From positions 147,451 to 211,450 of the forward strand of contig NZ_BMUE01000014.1 in NCBI RefSeq assembly GCF_014650035.1: a stretch of 64,000 nucleotides of DNA, in the 5' to 3' direction. Under the pieces are notes generated by a model, which saw nothing but the letters and a program-made list of their open reading frames with translations, was not told where the DNA came from and did not search any database. Source of the DNA: Streptomyces lucensis JCM 4490. GTDB taxonomy: Bacteria; Actinomycetota; Actinomycetes; Streptomycetales; Streptomycetaceae. The translations under genes and the position numbers were made by a program. Below, piece by piece: positions 39,936 to 48,621 of this stretch. The stretch's first letter is position 1, and each line of letters opens with the position of its first letter.

Positions 39936-41639
39936 GTGACGCGGCGGCGGATGATGGCACGCGAACAGCACCCGGTCCTCACCCGTGGGGCACCGGCCGG
40001 TGAACCCGCCGGGCCGGCCCCGGTCCGCCCGGCCGTCCGGCTGCGGCGCCACCGGCGATGGCTGGTTCCCCTGCTGGCGGCACTGCTGCTGGCGCAGATG
40101 GCGGCGGCGATGGTCACGACGGCGGTGCGGCAGACGCCCACCATCGACGAACCGGTGTACGTGGCGACGGCCACCGACTACCTGCACGAGCACCGGCTGC
40201 GCTACAACCCCGAACACCCGCCGCTCGGCAAGCTGCTGATCGCGGCCGGTGTGGCGGTGGCCGGCCCGCGCTACGACCCGTCGTACGCCGGCACCCAGGG
40301 GGACGTCGGCCGGCATCTGCTCTACGAGTCGGGCAACGACCCGTGGCGGCTGATGCTGTGGGCGCGGCTGCCGGTGATCGTGCTGACCCTGCTGTTCGGA
40401 CTGGTCGCCTTCGCGTTCGCCCGTGAGCTGACGGGGACGGCGGGCGGGCTGGTGGCACTCGCGCTGTACGCCTTCTCGCCGGATGTGATCGCGCACGGTT
40501 CGCTGGCCACGCTGGACGTCCCGGCGACCGGTCTCGTGCTGACGTCGGCCTGGCTGGTGTGGCGGGCGCGGCGGCGGCCGGTGCTGTACGTGCCGCTCGC
40601 CGGGGCGGCGCTCGGCGCGGCCGTGGCGACGAAGATGAGCGAGCTGCCCGCGGTGCCGGTCCTGATGGCGCTGGCGGCGGTGTCGGTGCTGGCGTCCGGC
40701 CCGCCCGCCGGGCGGCGGGTGCTGTCCGCGCTCGCGGGTGCCGCGGCCGTGGCGGTGGTGGCGCTCGCGGTCGTCTGGGCCGCCTACCTCGCGGTCGACC
40801 CCCGGCTGCGGTTCGTCCCGGCCGAGCCGGTGCCGGCCCTGCACGGACTGCGGGGGCGGCTGGTGGACCTGCTGCCCGTGCCGCCCGCGTACCGGGCCGG
40901 GATGCGGGTGCAGTTCGGCCTGGAGAGGTACCCGTGGCAGGGCTATCTCTTCGGCCGCCTGTACACGGGCTCGCTCTGGTACTACCTGCCGGCCGCCCTG
41001 CTGGTGAAGACGCCGCTCGCACTGCTGGCGCTGGGTGCGGCCGGTGCGGTGGCGGTGGTGGCGGTACGGCGGCTGCGGCCGGCGGCGCCGTACCTGCTGC
41101 TGCCGCCGCTGGTGCTGCTGGCGGCGGCGATGACGGGGGCCCGGGACTTCGGGACCCGGTACGCGCTGTTCGTGCCGGTGTTCCTGGCGGTGGCGGCGGC
41201 CGGGGCGCTGGTGCCGCGCCGGCGGTGGCGGGTGCTGCTGACGGGCGCGCTGGTGCTGTGGGCGGCGGTGAGTTCGCTGCGGACGTTCCCGTACTACCTG
41301 CCCTACGCGAACGAGGCGTTCGGCGGGCCCGCGCACACACATCGGCTGCTGCACGACTCCAACGTGGACTGGGGGCAGGACCTCGGGCGGCTCGCGGACC
41401 GGCTGCGGCAGCGGTACCCGGGCGAGCGGGTGTGGCTGGTGTACAAGGGCAGCGGGGTGCCGTCGTACTACGGCATCCACGCCGCCGATCCGCGCACGGT
41501 GCCGCCCGGCCGGGTGCACGGGCTGCTGGTGGTGTCGGACTCGGCCGCCGCCAAGGCGCGCGGGCGGCTAGCCGAGCTGATCGCGAGCAGCCGGCCCGTC
41601 GGCGAGGTGGGCCATTCGATCGGCCTGTGGCGGCGGTGA
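39936..41639 (+). CDS. GT39/PMT-type membrane glycosyltransferase-like protein
   Basis: Integral membrane protein of about 567 aa with some 11-12 hydrophobic segments. TM1 is LVPLLAALLLAQMAAAMV; the following loop has TPTIDEPVYVATATDYLHEH, the acidic DE motif, and NPEHPPLGKLLIAAGVAV, both typical of PMT_2/ArnT glycosyltransferases using a polyprenyl-phosphate sugar. A later loop has HDSNVDWGQDLGRLADRL, and the C-terminus has a soluble tail. It probably glycosylates secreted or membrane proteins or envelope glycans. The start is unclear: GTG 39936 or ATG 39951. Confidence 0.82.
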   Translation: MTRRRMMAREQHPVLTRGAPAGEPAGPAPVRPAVRLRRHRRWLVPLLAALLLAQMAAAMVTTAVRQTPTIDEPVYVATATDYLHEHRLRYNPEHPPLGKLLIAAGVAVAGPRYDPSYAGTQGDVGRHLLYESGNDPWRLMLWARLPVIVLTLLFGLVAFAFARELTGTAGGLVALALYAFSPDVIAHGSLATLDVPATGLVLTSAWLVWRARRRPVLYVPLAGAALGAAVATKMSELPAVPVLMALAAVSVLASGPPAGRRVLSALAGAAAVAVVALAVVWAAYLAVDPRLRFVPAEPVPALHGLRGRLVDLLPVPPAYRAGMRVQFGLERYPWQGYLFGRLYTGSLWYYLPAALLVKTPLALLALGAAGAVAVVAVRRLRPAAPYLLLPPLVLLAAAMTGARDFGTRYALFVPVFLAVAAAGALVPRRRWRVLLTGALVLWAAVSSLRTFPYYLPYANEAFGGPAHTHRLLHDSNVDWGQDLGRLADRLRQRYPGERVWLVYKGSGVPSYYGIHAADPRTVPPGRVHGLLVVSDSAAAKARGRLAELIASSRPVGEVGHSIGLWRR

Positions 41640-41717
41640 GGACGCCGTCACAACCCCCTGGTCACGGCGGTCGGTGAGCTATGTTGAGTGCTTGTGGCAG
41701 AAAAAGGAGGCGGACCG

Positions 41718-42635
41718 GTGTCCTCGCCGCAGCAGGCCCGCGCACAGGCATCAGCGATCACCTCGGGCAAGACCGCGCCCGAGGCCGAGGCCGCCCCGAC
41801 CTCCCGGCTGCGCGAGCTGTTCGACGGCCCCCGGCTGTCGCCCGGACAGCGGCGCATCGCCCAGTACCTGATCGAGCACATCACCGAGGCCGCGTTCCTG
41901 TCGATCACCGAGCTGGCGGACCGGGTCGGGGTCAGCCAGCCCTCCGTCACCCGCTTCGCCGCCGCCGTCGGTTTCAGCGGCTATCCCGCGCTGCGCGAGA
42001 CGCTCCAGTCGATCGCCCTGCGCGCGCTCGCCGGCGGCCCCGGCGAGGAGAACCGCGCGAACGAGCTGCAGGCGGCGGTCGACGCCGAGATCGAGAGCCT
42101 GGAGAACCTGCGGCGCGACTTCGCCGACCCCGACCGGGTCATCCACGTCGGCCGCGAGCTGTCCCGGTCCAGCCCGCTGACCGTGCTGGGCCTGCGCATC
42201 TCGGTGTCGCTGGCCGAGTACTTCGGGTACGCCGCCCGCCGGATCCACCCCGACGTGCGGCTGGTGACCCGGGGCGGCAGCGTGGCCTACGACGCGCTGC
42301 TGCAGGCCCGCGAGGCCGGCGGCACCTGGGTGCTGGCGTTCGCCATGCCGCGGCACTCCCAGGAGACGCTCCAGGCGATCCGGGTGGCGCGCGGCGCGGG
42401 CCTGAAGGTCGCCCTGGTGACCGATCTGGCGCTCGGGCCGCTGGCCGACGAGGCGGACGTCGCCTTCGCCACCGGCACGGGCTCACGCCTGGTCTTCGAC
42501 TCCTACGCCGCGCCCGGGGTGCTGGCCGCGGCCCTGTTGCAGGCCATGACCGACGCCGACCCGGAGCGCACCCAGGCCCGCCTGGAGAAGTACGAACAGC
42601 TCTCGGAGCAGCACCAGTTCTTCCTCAAGGACTGA
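41718..42635 (+). CDS. RpiR/MurR-family transcriptional regulator with SIS domain
   Basis: DNA-binding regulator of 305 aa. The RpiR HTH is at about 30-105: RLSPGQRRIAQYLIEHI and ITELADRVGVSQPSVTRFAA, with recognition helix QPSVTRFAAAVGF. A SIS sugar-phosphate-binding domain follows at about 140-285 (LTVLGLRISVSLAEYFGYAA, then VLAFAMPRHSQETLQAI and LKVALVTDLALGPLADEADV). Such proteins sense phosphosugars (e.g. N-acetylmuramate 6-phosphate, glucosamine 6-phosphate). GTG 41718 has AAAAAGGAGG eight bases upstream, a near-perfect site. No obvious target operon is adjacent; the AT-rich promoter at 42.78 kb is one candidate. Confidence 0.92.
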   Translation: MSSPQQARAQASAITSGKTAPEAEAAPTSRLRELFDGPRLSPGQRRIAQYLIEHITEAAFLSITELADRVGVSQPSVTRFAAAVGFSGYPALRETLQSIALRALAGGPGEENRANELQAAVDAEIESLENLRRDFADPDRVIHVGRELSRSSPLTVLGLRISVSLAEYFGYAARRIHPDVRLVTRGGSVAYDALLQAREAGGTWVLAFAMPRHSQETLQAIRVARGAGLKVALVTDLALGPLADEADVAFATGTGSRLVFDSYAAPGVLAAALLQAMTDADPERTQARLEKYEQLSEQHQFFLKD

Positions 42636-42762
42636 CTCGCGGGCCCGGCCTGCCTCCGGTCAGGGCCGGGTGGCCCCGGCCGATCTTCCGCCGGCGCGGG
42701 GCAATCGTGAAGATCTTGCGGCGCCTACCCCCTGGACGGGGATCTTTCGGTTCAAATCGCGC

Positions 42763-42776
42763 ATGAATGTTTTCAT
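42763..42776. promoter_or_regulatory. ATGAA-N4-TTCAT inverted repeat
   Basis: ATGAATGTTTTCAT: perfect 5-bp arms around TGTT, six bases before the -35 box of the candidate promoter at 42782. It is the right size for an RpiR or similar operator, and the RpiR gene is just upstream; binding is conjecture. Confidence 0.4.
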
Positions 42777-42781
42777 ACGTC

Positions 42782-42810
42782 TTGCAAAGTAGTCGGCATA
42801 TATAAATACT
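42782..42810 (+). promoter_or_regulatory. sigma70-like promoter in AT-rich island
   Basis: TTGCAA (42782-42787), 17 nt, AATACT (42805-42810), within CATATATAAATACT. This is unusually close to the enterobacterial consensus for a Streptomyces chromosome. It predicts a start near 42817 and a leader of about 300 nt before the gene at 43115. Confidence 0.5.
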
Positions 42811-43038
42811 GCTCCACGGATCGCACCCGGCGCACTCCGGGCTCGCTCCGCACCCGCGGACTCACGGCCCGCACCACCGCCCCGAGAAAGCCGACGGACC
42901 GCCCATGTGCCTGCATCACCGCGCACAGCAGTGGTCCCGGACGCCCGGGGCCCCCGCACGGACACCCCCAGCCGCGTTTCCTACCCACGTCGGCGTCCGG
43001 GGTGTACCGGGGCGCACCGTCTGCGCGGTGCGCCCGTG

Positions 43039-43070
43039 GCGGTCCCGGCCATCCCCTAGGCCGGGACCGC
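43039..43070 (+). other. 12-bp stem-loop in long leader
   Basis: GCGGTCCCGGCC (43039-43050) and GGCCGGGACCGC (43059-43070) pair perfectly with loop ATCCCCTA. It stands 45 nt before the gene at 43115 and about 220 nt after the candidate start site. It could be an attenuator or the terminator of a small RNA of about 250 nt. Confidence 0.6.
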
Positions 43071-43114
43071 CCCGAACCCGTCGGACACCCTCACGACGCC
43101 GCACACCGGAAGCG

Positions 43115-43495
43115 ATGATCATGCCCCTGACCAGCACGCGCATCAGCCCCGACTGGCCCTGTCAGGTCAAGTCGCCCGGCAGTTTCGACTGGGAGCGTTC
43201 GGCGGCCAAGTGGCTGCGGGAACTGATTCCCGCGCGCTACGCCAGCTATCCGGCGCTCATCCGGCATCCCGTGCTGCTCGCCCGGCACGCGCAGATCCAG
43301 GTCCAGCAGGAGATCCGGGTGGCGCGCACCGCGCTGCAGACCGCACGCGCCGAGCTGCCGGTGCTCGGCCTGCCCGAGTCGGTCATCGAGCACACGATCA
43401 AGATGTACGCCGCCGAGGTCATGCAGCTGCAGCACATCGCGCGCAGCGTCCGCGCCGTCTCCGAGGCACTCGCCGGCCGCTGCGCCGGACGCTGA
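43115..43495 (+). CDS. small conserved-type hypothetical protein
   Basis: Protein of 126 aa (124 if ATG 43121 is used). The first 35 residues are polar with one Cys and several Trp (DWPCQVKSPGSFDWERSAAK), the rest is helical (LIRHPVLLARHAQIQVQQEI; SVIEHTIKMYAAEVMQLQHI). I do not recognise the family. No signal peptide or membrane helix. GGAAGCG lies before ATG 43115. The frame stays open back to 42905, but that extra part has arginine/proline-rich, non-protein-like composition. Its expression may be governed by the leader stem-loop at 43039-43070. Confidence 0.7.
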   Translation: MIMPLTSTRISPDWPCQVKSPGSFDWERSAAKWLRELIPARYASYPALIRHPVLLARHAQIQVQQEIRVARTALQTARAELPVLGLPESVIEHTIKMYAAEVMQLQHIARSVRAVSEALAGRCAGR

Positions 43496-43653
43496 GCCGT
43501 GTCCCCCGGCCCTCCTTCCCGCCCCGCCGGCTCCCGGCGGCGCTCCACCCGCCCCCGCCCGGGGACCCGCGCGCCCCACGCGGGGCGAGCCCCCTCGGAA
43601 GCCGACCCGGCAGACGAGTGATCGGGCGGGCCCGGATGTGCAATGCTCGTCGC

Positions 43654-46068
43654 GTGACGAGCGAGCCCGTGCCCCCGGTGGACCCCGGCACCGGCGCCGA
43701 CCTGTCGGCGCTGGCCAAGGTCGTGGCCCGGCAGCGCGCCGAGATGGAACGACTGCGGGACGCGGCCGCGACCACGGCCGTCCTGGAGCGGGCCAAGGGC
43801 GTCCTCATGGCGGCCACCGGATGCACCCCGGCCGCCGCCCAGGAGGAACTGCTGCGGTGCGCCAAGGACGGCAACCGCACGCTCCTCGAACAGTGCTGGC
43901 TCACCCTGGGCACCCTGACCCCGCCCGCCGCGCCGCCCCCCGGCAAGCCCCGGGTGCCGTCCCCCGCACGCCCCGCCGCCGTCATGCCCTGGGACCCCGC
44001 GCCCGACGGCGCCGTGGAGATGGCGGAGGTGCTCGGACACATCGGCCGGGACCTGGTCCGGGTCGCCTCGCCACCGGAACTGGCCGGGTGCCTGCTGGAG
44101 CACCTGGCGCCCGAGGTGCACGCCGACGCCGTGATGCTCTACGAGCGGCTGCCCGAGGGCGGGATGGAACTGATCGGTCACGCCGGGGTCGACGCCACCC
44201 TGGCCGCTCAGTGGCGGCACGTGCCCCCGCTGACCGGGATGGCCGCCTTCGACGCCGTGCACACGGGCGAGCCGCGCTGGCTGGAGGACCTCGCCGCGGA
44301 CCGCGGCCGCTACCTGCTCATCGGCGACCCGCCCGAGCAGTGGCCCAGCCGGGCCTGGCTGCCCGTACCGGCCGGCGGCACCGCCACCGTCGCCCTCGGC
44401 GTGCTGCGCCGGCACAGCGGGCCCTTCGAGCCGCGCGAGCGGGAGCTGCTGCTGGCCCTGGCCCGGCTGTGCGCGGGCCGGCTGCGTGCCTTCGACACGC
44501 CCCGGGAGCCCGCCGGCGAGGACGGCTTCACCCGCAACGTCCAGGCGGTGCTCGACGCGCTGCCGGGCACCGCGATCCTGCTCACCCCGCTGCGCGGCGC
44601 CTCCGGCAGGGTGGAGGACTACCGGATCGACGCCGCCACCGCGGACGCGGTCGACGTGTTCGGCCGCACCGGCCGGAACATGGTCGGCACGCACATCCTG
44701 GAGAGCTACCCGTCCGTCGCGGGGGAAACGCTGTGGCACGGCTATCTGCGGGCGCTGGAGACCGGCGCGCCGTACGAGGGCGAGCCGTTCGCCTATCAGG
44801 ACGTCTCCGACGGAGTGCCCGTGAGCGCCACCTACTCGGTACGGGCGGCACGGCTGGGCGCCGGGCTGCTCGTGACCTGGCTGCGGCACGATCCCGTGGA
44901 GCGGCAGGAGCAGCGCCTCGCGGACGTGCAGCGGCTCGGCAACCTCGGCTGGGCGAACTGGAACCTGGTCACGCAGGAGATCTCCTGGTCCGCCCAGGCG
45001 TACGCGGTGCTCGGCCGGCCGCCCGCGCGGGGTCCGCTCCGGCTGGAGCGGCTGCCCGGCCTGGCCGTGCCGGAGGACGGGGCGCTGCTGGCCCGCTCGA
45101 TCGGCGAACTCGTCGACGGCGGCCGCTCGTTCGACGTGCCGTTCCGCGTCGAGGCGCCCGGGGGCGTCCGGCACCTGCGGATGGTCGCGGAGGCGGTCAC
45201 GGACCCGGACGGCACCCCGGCGGAGGTGCACGGCTTCGTGCAGGACCTCACCGCGCAGCGCAGCGCGGAACTCGCGCTGGTGGAGAGCGAACGGGCGATG
45301 CTGCTGCAGCGCGGCGTCCTGCAGGCCGAGCGCGCCCTGGCGGCCAAGATGCAGCACGCCCTGCTGCCGCTGCCGAGCAAGCCGGCGCGGCTGGCGGGAC
45401 TGCGCGTCGAGGTCGCCTACCTCGCCGCGCAGACGGGCACCCACGTCGGCGGCGACTGGTTCAGCGCGATCGAGCTGCCGGACTGCGACGCGCTGTTCGT
45501 GGTCGGCGACGTGGCCGGGCACGGCATGGACGCCGTCGCCACGATGGCCCAGCTCAGGTTCACGGCGAAGGGCATGGTCAGCACCGGCTCCTCGCTGACC
45601 GGGGCGCTGGCGCGGCTCAACCAGCTGCTGCTGCACTCCCGCGACGGCCAGATCACCGCGACCATGGTGCTGGCCCGCTACGACCCGGACACGCGGGTCC
45701 TGGCCTGGGCGCAGGCGGGGCACCCGCCACCGCTGCTCATGCGTCGCGGCGAGGCGCGCTACCTGACCCGCCCCCGCGGCATGCTGCTCGGCGCGACCAG
45801 CGCCCCCGTCTACGAGTCGGGCGAACTCCGCCTGGAGCCCGGCGACCGGCTGCTGCTGTACACCGACGGTCTGGTCGAACGCCTCGGCGAGGGCCTGGAC
45901 GCGGGCTTCGACCGGCTGGCCGAGGCGGTGCGCGCCCATGGGCACGGCGAGCCCGGCTCCCTGGACGCGCTGCTCGCCACGCTGCTCGCCGACGAGCGGC
46001 GGGACGACGTGTGCGTGGTGGACATCCGGATGCCGCTGGAGGACGACGTGCCGGACGCGCAGGGCTGA
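43654..46068 (+). CDS. ANTAR-GAF-PAS-PAS-SpoIIE sensor phosphatase
   Basis: Protein of 804 aa. Residues about 15-85 look like an ANTAR-type helical domain (TTAVLERAKGVLMAATGCTP, then AAAQEELLRCAKDGNRTLLE), normally RNA-binding in antitermination. Then GAF (about 125-280), PAS-like (about 300-410), second PAS (about 420-540; LGNLGWANWNLVTQEISWSA) and SpoIIE phosphatase (about 575-795): VGGDWFSAIEL, VVGDVAGHGMDAVATMAQLR, AGHPPPLLM, LYTDGLVERLG, RDDVCVV. An ANTAR module joined to a PP2C output would link RNA binding with partner-switch signalling. GTG 43654 starts the protein-like region. Cytosolic. Confidence 0.9.
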   Translation: MTSEPVPPVDPGTGADLSALAKVVARQRAEMERLRDAAATTAVLERAKGVLMAATGCTPAAAQEELLRCAKDGNRTLLEQCWLTLGTLTPPAAPPPGKPRVPSPARPAAVMPWDPAPDGAVEMAEVLGHIGRDLVRVASPPELAGCLLEHLAPEVHADAVMLYERLPEGGMELIGHAGVDATLAAQWRHVPPLTGMAAFDAVHTGEPRWLEDLAADRGRYLLIGDPPEQWPSRAWLPVPAGGTATVALGVLRRHSGPFEPRERELLLALARLCAGRLRAFDTPREPAGEDGFTRNVQAVLDALPGTAILLTPLRGASGRVEDYRIDAATADAVDVFGRTGRNMVGTHILESYPSVAGETLWHGYLRALETGAPYEGEPFAYQDVSDGVPVSATYSVRAARLGAGLLVTWLRHDPVERQEQRLADVQRLGNLGWANWNLVTQEISWSAQAYAVLGRPPARGPLRLERLPGLAVPEDGALLARSIGELVDGGRSFDVPFRVEAPGGVRHLRMVAEAVTDPDGTPAEVHGFVQDLTAQRSAELALVESERAMLLQRGVLQAERALAAKMQHALLPLPSKPARLAGLRVEVAYLAAQTGTHVGGDWFSAIELPDCDALFVVGDVAGHGMDAVATMAQLRFTAKGMVSTGSSLTGALARLNQLLLHSRDGQITATMVLARYDPDTRVLAWAQAGHPPPLLMRRGEARYLTRPRGMLLGATSAPVYESGELRLEPGDRLLLYTDGLVERLGEGLDAGFDRLAEAVRAHGHGEPGSLDALLATLLADERRDDVCVVDIRMPLEDDVPDAQG

Positions 46069-46084
46069 CGGCCCGGCCCGCCGG

Positions 46085-46621
46085 TCAGCCGGCGGGATGA
46101 CCGGGGTCGATGTCGTAGGTGTCGGACAGCCGCAGCAGCGGGCCCTCCCGGCCGCCGCCCCACCGCACCGGGTCGAGGACGAAGCCGACGTGGTCGCCGC
46201 CGTCCGTGCGGTGGATGATGGCGCCGGCGAACCAGGCCGCCGCGCCGGGCAGGACGGCCGTGCCGCCCGGCCCCTCCTCCCAGTCCAGCAGCGCGAACTT
46301 GTCGACCTCGTCGCCCGTCTCGCCGCCGAAGAGCCCGGCGAGGTCGCGCTGGTCCCGGCTGAGCAGGTGGACCGCGAGGTGGTGCGCGGCCCGGGCCACA
46401 CGGTAGGTGTGGTTGGCCTTGGACAGCCACACGGTGAACCGGGGCGGGTGGATGGAGCACTGCGAGGCGAAGCCGACCAGGCAGCCGGCGCGCTCGCCGT
46501 CCGCCACGGCCGTGACCACGCACATCTGGGGGTCGAGCCGCGCGAAGAAACCGTGCAGTTCCGCCGTGCCGGGGGCTGCCGCCGTGCCGTCGGCCTTCCG
46601 TGTGCCGTCCGTCCTCGTCAT
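46085..46621 (-). CDS. flavin reductase-like FMN-binding protein
   Basis: Protein of 178 aa with the split-barrel flavin-reductase domain. FARLDPQMCVVTAVADGERA and LVGFASQCSIHPPRFTVWLS are the flavin-binding strands and phosphate loop; SKANHTYRVARAAHHLAVHL and HHLAVHLLSRDQRDLAGLFG follow. It likely reduces or binds FMN for a monooxygenase or acts alone; no partner oxygenase is adjacent. ATG 46621. It converges with the sensor phosphatase gene 16 bp away. Confidence 0.85.
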   Translation of the reverse strand: MTRTDGTRKADGTAAAPGTAELHGFFARLDPQMCVVTAVADGERAGCLVGFASQCSIHPPRFTVWLSKANHTYRVARAAHHLAVHLLSRDQRDLAGLFGGETGDEVDKFALLDWEEGPGGTAVLPGAAAWFAGAIIHRTDGGDHVGFVLDPVRWGGGREGPLLRLSDTYDIDPGHPAG

Positions 46622-46718
46622 GTCGTTCCGCTCCCGTCCGCCGCTCGGGCCCCGGCCTCAGCTCACCACAGCGCGCGCGGACGCGCCCGCCGGGTACCCG
46701 GTGTTCCCGGCACCGCGC

Positions 46719-47462
46719 TCATGATTCCTCGCCGTACCCGGTCCGTGACTCCAGCACGCGGCGCGTGTCGTCGCCGTAGACGCCGGTCTCGTCGCCGCTG
46801 ACGCCGTACCAGAGCTGGAAGCGGGCCACCGCCTCGGTGAGGGTGGCGTCGTAGGTGCCGCTGGCGGAGCCGTCCCGGTACACGTCCGGGACGTGCAGGA
46901 GGCGCTGCTGCAGGTCGGCGACCTCGGGACCGGTGTCGCCCTCGCGCAGGGTGCCCGGGCCGTCGGGGTCGTCGGCGGGGGTGGGCGTGGCGGCCGTCGC
47001 GGTGGCGGCCGGGGCGGTGGGTGCGGCCGGTGCCGGTGCGGTGGGCGACGCGGTCGCCGCGGGTTCGGCGGGGGGCGCGGTCGCGGCCGCCTCCTGGCGG
47101 CCGGGGAGCAGCAGGGCGCCGGCGAAGCCGACGAGCGCGGCCGCCGCCACGGCGACGGCGACGCCCGCCCGGCGCGGTCCGGGTCCGGGTGCGCCGGTGG
47201 CGCGGGCGGCCCGCGCACCGCCGCCCGGCAGGGGCGGCAGTTCCCGGGTCTCCTCCTCGGCGCTCTCAGGAGTCCGAGGCGGGGCGCGGCGCGGTCCGGC
47301 CGGCGTGCCGGCGGACTCGTACGCGGCCGGGTCGGCCGGGTCCGGGTGCATCTCCCGCATCAGTTCCGCGAGGGCGTCGAACCGGCGCAGCCGCACGACC
47401 CGGACGGGTTCCAGCACCGGTCCGGTGTGCGGCGGTGGTTCGGGATCGGGCGGTGTCGGCAT
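46719..47462 (-). CDS. membrane-anchored peptidoglycan-binding protein
   Basis: Protein of 247 aa. Residues about 1-95 are Pro/Arg-rich and cytoplasmic (VVRLRRFDALAELMREMHPD), then one transmembrane helix (AGVAVAVAAAALVGFAGALL) and an Ala/Pro/Thr linker, then a PG_binding_1 domain (about 178-240; LREGDTGPEVADLQQRLLHV, YDATLTEAVARFQLWYGV). The topology puts the wall-binding domain outside and the N-terminus inside. ATG 47462 has GGAGAGGAG upstream; an in-frame ATG at 47483 covers that site and is less likely. It may tether a cytoplasmic partner to the wall. Confidence 0.85.
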   Translation of the reverse strand: MPTPPDPEPPPHTGPVLEPVRVVRLRRFDALAELMREMHPDPADPAAYESAGTPAGPRRAPPRTPESAEEETRELPPLPGGGARAARATGAPGPGPRRAGVAVAVAAAALVGFAGALLLPGRQEAAATAPPAEPAATASPTAPAPAAPTAPAATATAATPTPADDPDGPGTLREGDTGPEVADLQQRLLHVPDVYRDGSASGTYDATLTEAVARFQLWYGVSGDETGVYGDDTRRVLESRTGYGEES

Positions 47463-47570
47463 CTGGCTCTCCTCTCCGTCCATCCGGGAGTCCGGCGTCT
47501 GTGCGCTGAGATACGGCGCGCACGGCGGCCCCGTTCAGGCGCGCCCGGTGAGCCACGCGGCGAAGCGCCG

Positions 47571-48413
47571 TCAGGCCGGGCTGAGCGCTCCGTGGACGAA
47601 CCGGCTCAGGGACGCGGTGAACGCGGTGACGAAGGCGTCCCTCGCCTCCTCCGGCAGGGCGTCCAGGGAGAGGTAGGGGTTGAGGTCCTCCAGTTCGACC
47701 AGCAGCAGGCCGCCGTCGGGGGCCCGGCAGGCGTCGACCCGCTGGATGCCGCAGCCCAGGTCGTTCCAGTCGACGAAGCGGCGGGCGAACTCGAGGTCGG
47801 CGGCGGTGGCCGGGTAGGGCCGCAGGTCCCAGCGGCGGTCCGGGTCGGGGGCGTACAGGGCGTACTGGAAGTCGTCGTCGACGAAGTAGAACGACACCTC
47901 GTAGGCGAAGTCGACGCAGGGCTGGACGAGGACGTCGCCGGTCGCGAGCGCGCGGACCTGGCCCGCGGTGACGACGCGCATGCCGAGGGAGTCCGCGCCG
48001 AGCCTGGGCTTGACGACGTAGCGCTCGGCCGGGGGCAGCCGGTGCAGGTCCTCGGCGCGGCCGACGGTCGGTATGACGGGGAAGCCGGCGGCGCTCAGGT
48101 CGAGCAGGTACTGCTTGCCGGCCATGTCGGCCTTGCCGGTGAGCGGGTTGTAGACCCGGGCGCCGGTGGCCAGGGCCCGCGCGCGGAAGGCGGCGTACTC
48201 CTTCTCGTAACCGAGCACGGGTCCGCTGTTGCGGACGACGACGGCGTCGTGGCCGTCCATCAGCGCCGCCGCGTCCAGCGGATGGCACAGCGCGAGGTCG
48301 AAGTGGGCGCGCAGCCGGGAGGTGAGGTGGATGTCCTCGTCGCAGTAGCGGCGCCCGCGGGCCTGGTACGCCAGGTCCGTGACGTAGAGCAGGCGGGGGC
48401 GGGCGGCGGGCAT
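47571..48413 (-). CDS. ATP-grasp family protein
   Basis: Protein of 280 aa. ATP-grasp features: RYVVKPRLGADSLGMRVV (ATP-binding lysine and glycine-rich loop), VLVQPCVDFAYEVSFYFV, then GCGIQRVDACRAPDGGLLLV and ELEDLNPYLSLD, where acidic residues bind Mg. The substrate-binding N-terminus is LLYVTDLAYQARGRRYCDED. ATP-grasp enzymes form peptide-like amide or ester bonds between a carboxylate and an amine. The substrate is unknown and no biosynthetic neighbours are clear. ATG 48413 has GGAGATGCCGC upstream. Its promoter faces that of the TetR gene. Confidence 0.85.
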   Translation of the reverse strand: MPAARPRLLYVTDLAYQARGRRYCDEDIHLTSRLRAHFDLALCHPLDAAALMDGHDAVVVRNSGPVLGYEKEYAAFRARALATGARVYNPLTGKADMAGKQYLLDLSAAGFPVIPTVGRAEDLHRLPPAERYVVKPRLGADSLGMRVVTAGQVRALATGDVLVQPCVDFAYEVSFYFVDDDFQYALYAPDPDRRWDLRPYPATAADLEFARRFVDWNDLGCGIQRVDACRAPDGGLLLVELEDLNPYLSLDALPEEARDAFVTAFTASLSRFVHGALSPA

Positions 48414-48545
48414 GCGGCATCTCCTCGGGCGGGGCCGGTGGCGGCGGATTCGGCGGGTGCGGGCCGGTGCCGGCACGCTGGGGTGGAGAAAGGTTACGTC
48501 GCGGGCGGCGGACCGCTTCGACCGCCCTCGGGCCGACCGCCCGAA

Positions 48546-48591
48546 GCACTCAGTTCCCCCGAAAGGCGCCTTCTGCTGCACTGAGTGTCAC
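48546..48591. promoter_or_regulatory. two TetR-type operator copies
   Basis: GCACTCAGTTC (48546-48556) and GCACTGAGTGTCAC (48578-48591) are 32 bp, or three helical turns, apart upstream of the TetR gene. The second matches, in reverse, the site before the DUF35 gene (GTGACACTGAGTGCCA). The pattern GACACTnAGTGTC fits a palindromic TetR operator and suggests autoregulation. Confidence 0.65.
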
Positions 48592-48621
48592 AACGACCTT
48601 GCGGGTGCTACGTTCCCGTCC

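Larger units (their letters stand above)
42636..43114. other. AT-rich intergenic region with promoter and stem-loop
   Basis: 479 bp without a convincing gene. An imperfect hairpin (CCCGGCCTG with CAGGGCCGGG, about 42645-42670) may end the RpiR transcript. Then comes an island markedly richer in A/T than anything else in the window (42740-42815), carrying an inverted repeat, a promoter and later a 12-bp stem-loop. Confidence 0.6.

Noticed and set aside
42905..43114. In-frame extension or leader peptide starting MCLHHRAQQW
   Set aside because: No ribosome site, Pro/Arg-rich sequence, and the frame does not end before the next gene, so it is not a typical attenuator peptide.
43246..46401. 1051-codon minus-strand open frame
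   Set aside because: Antisense to the ANTAR-GAF-PAS-SpoIIE gene and lacking protein-like features.
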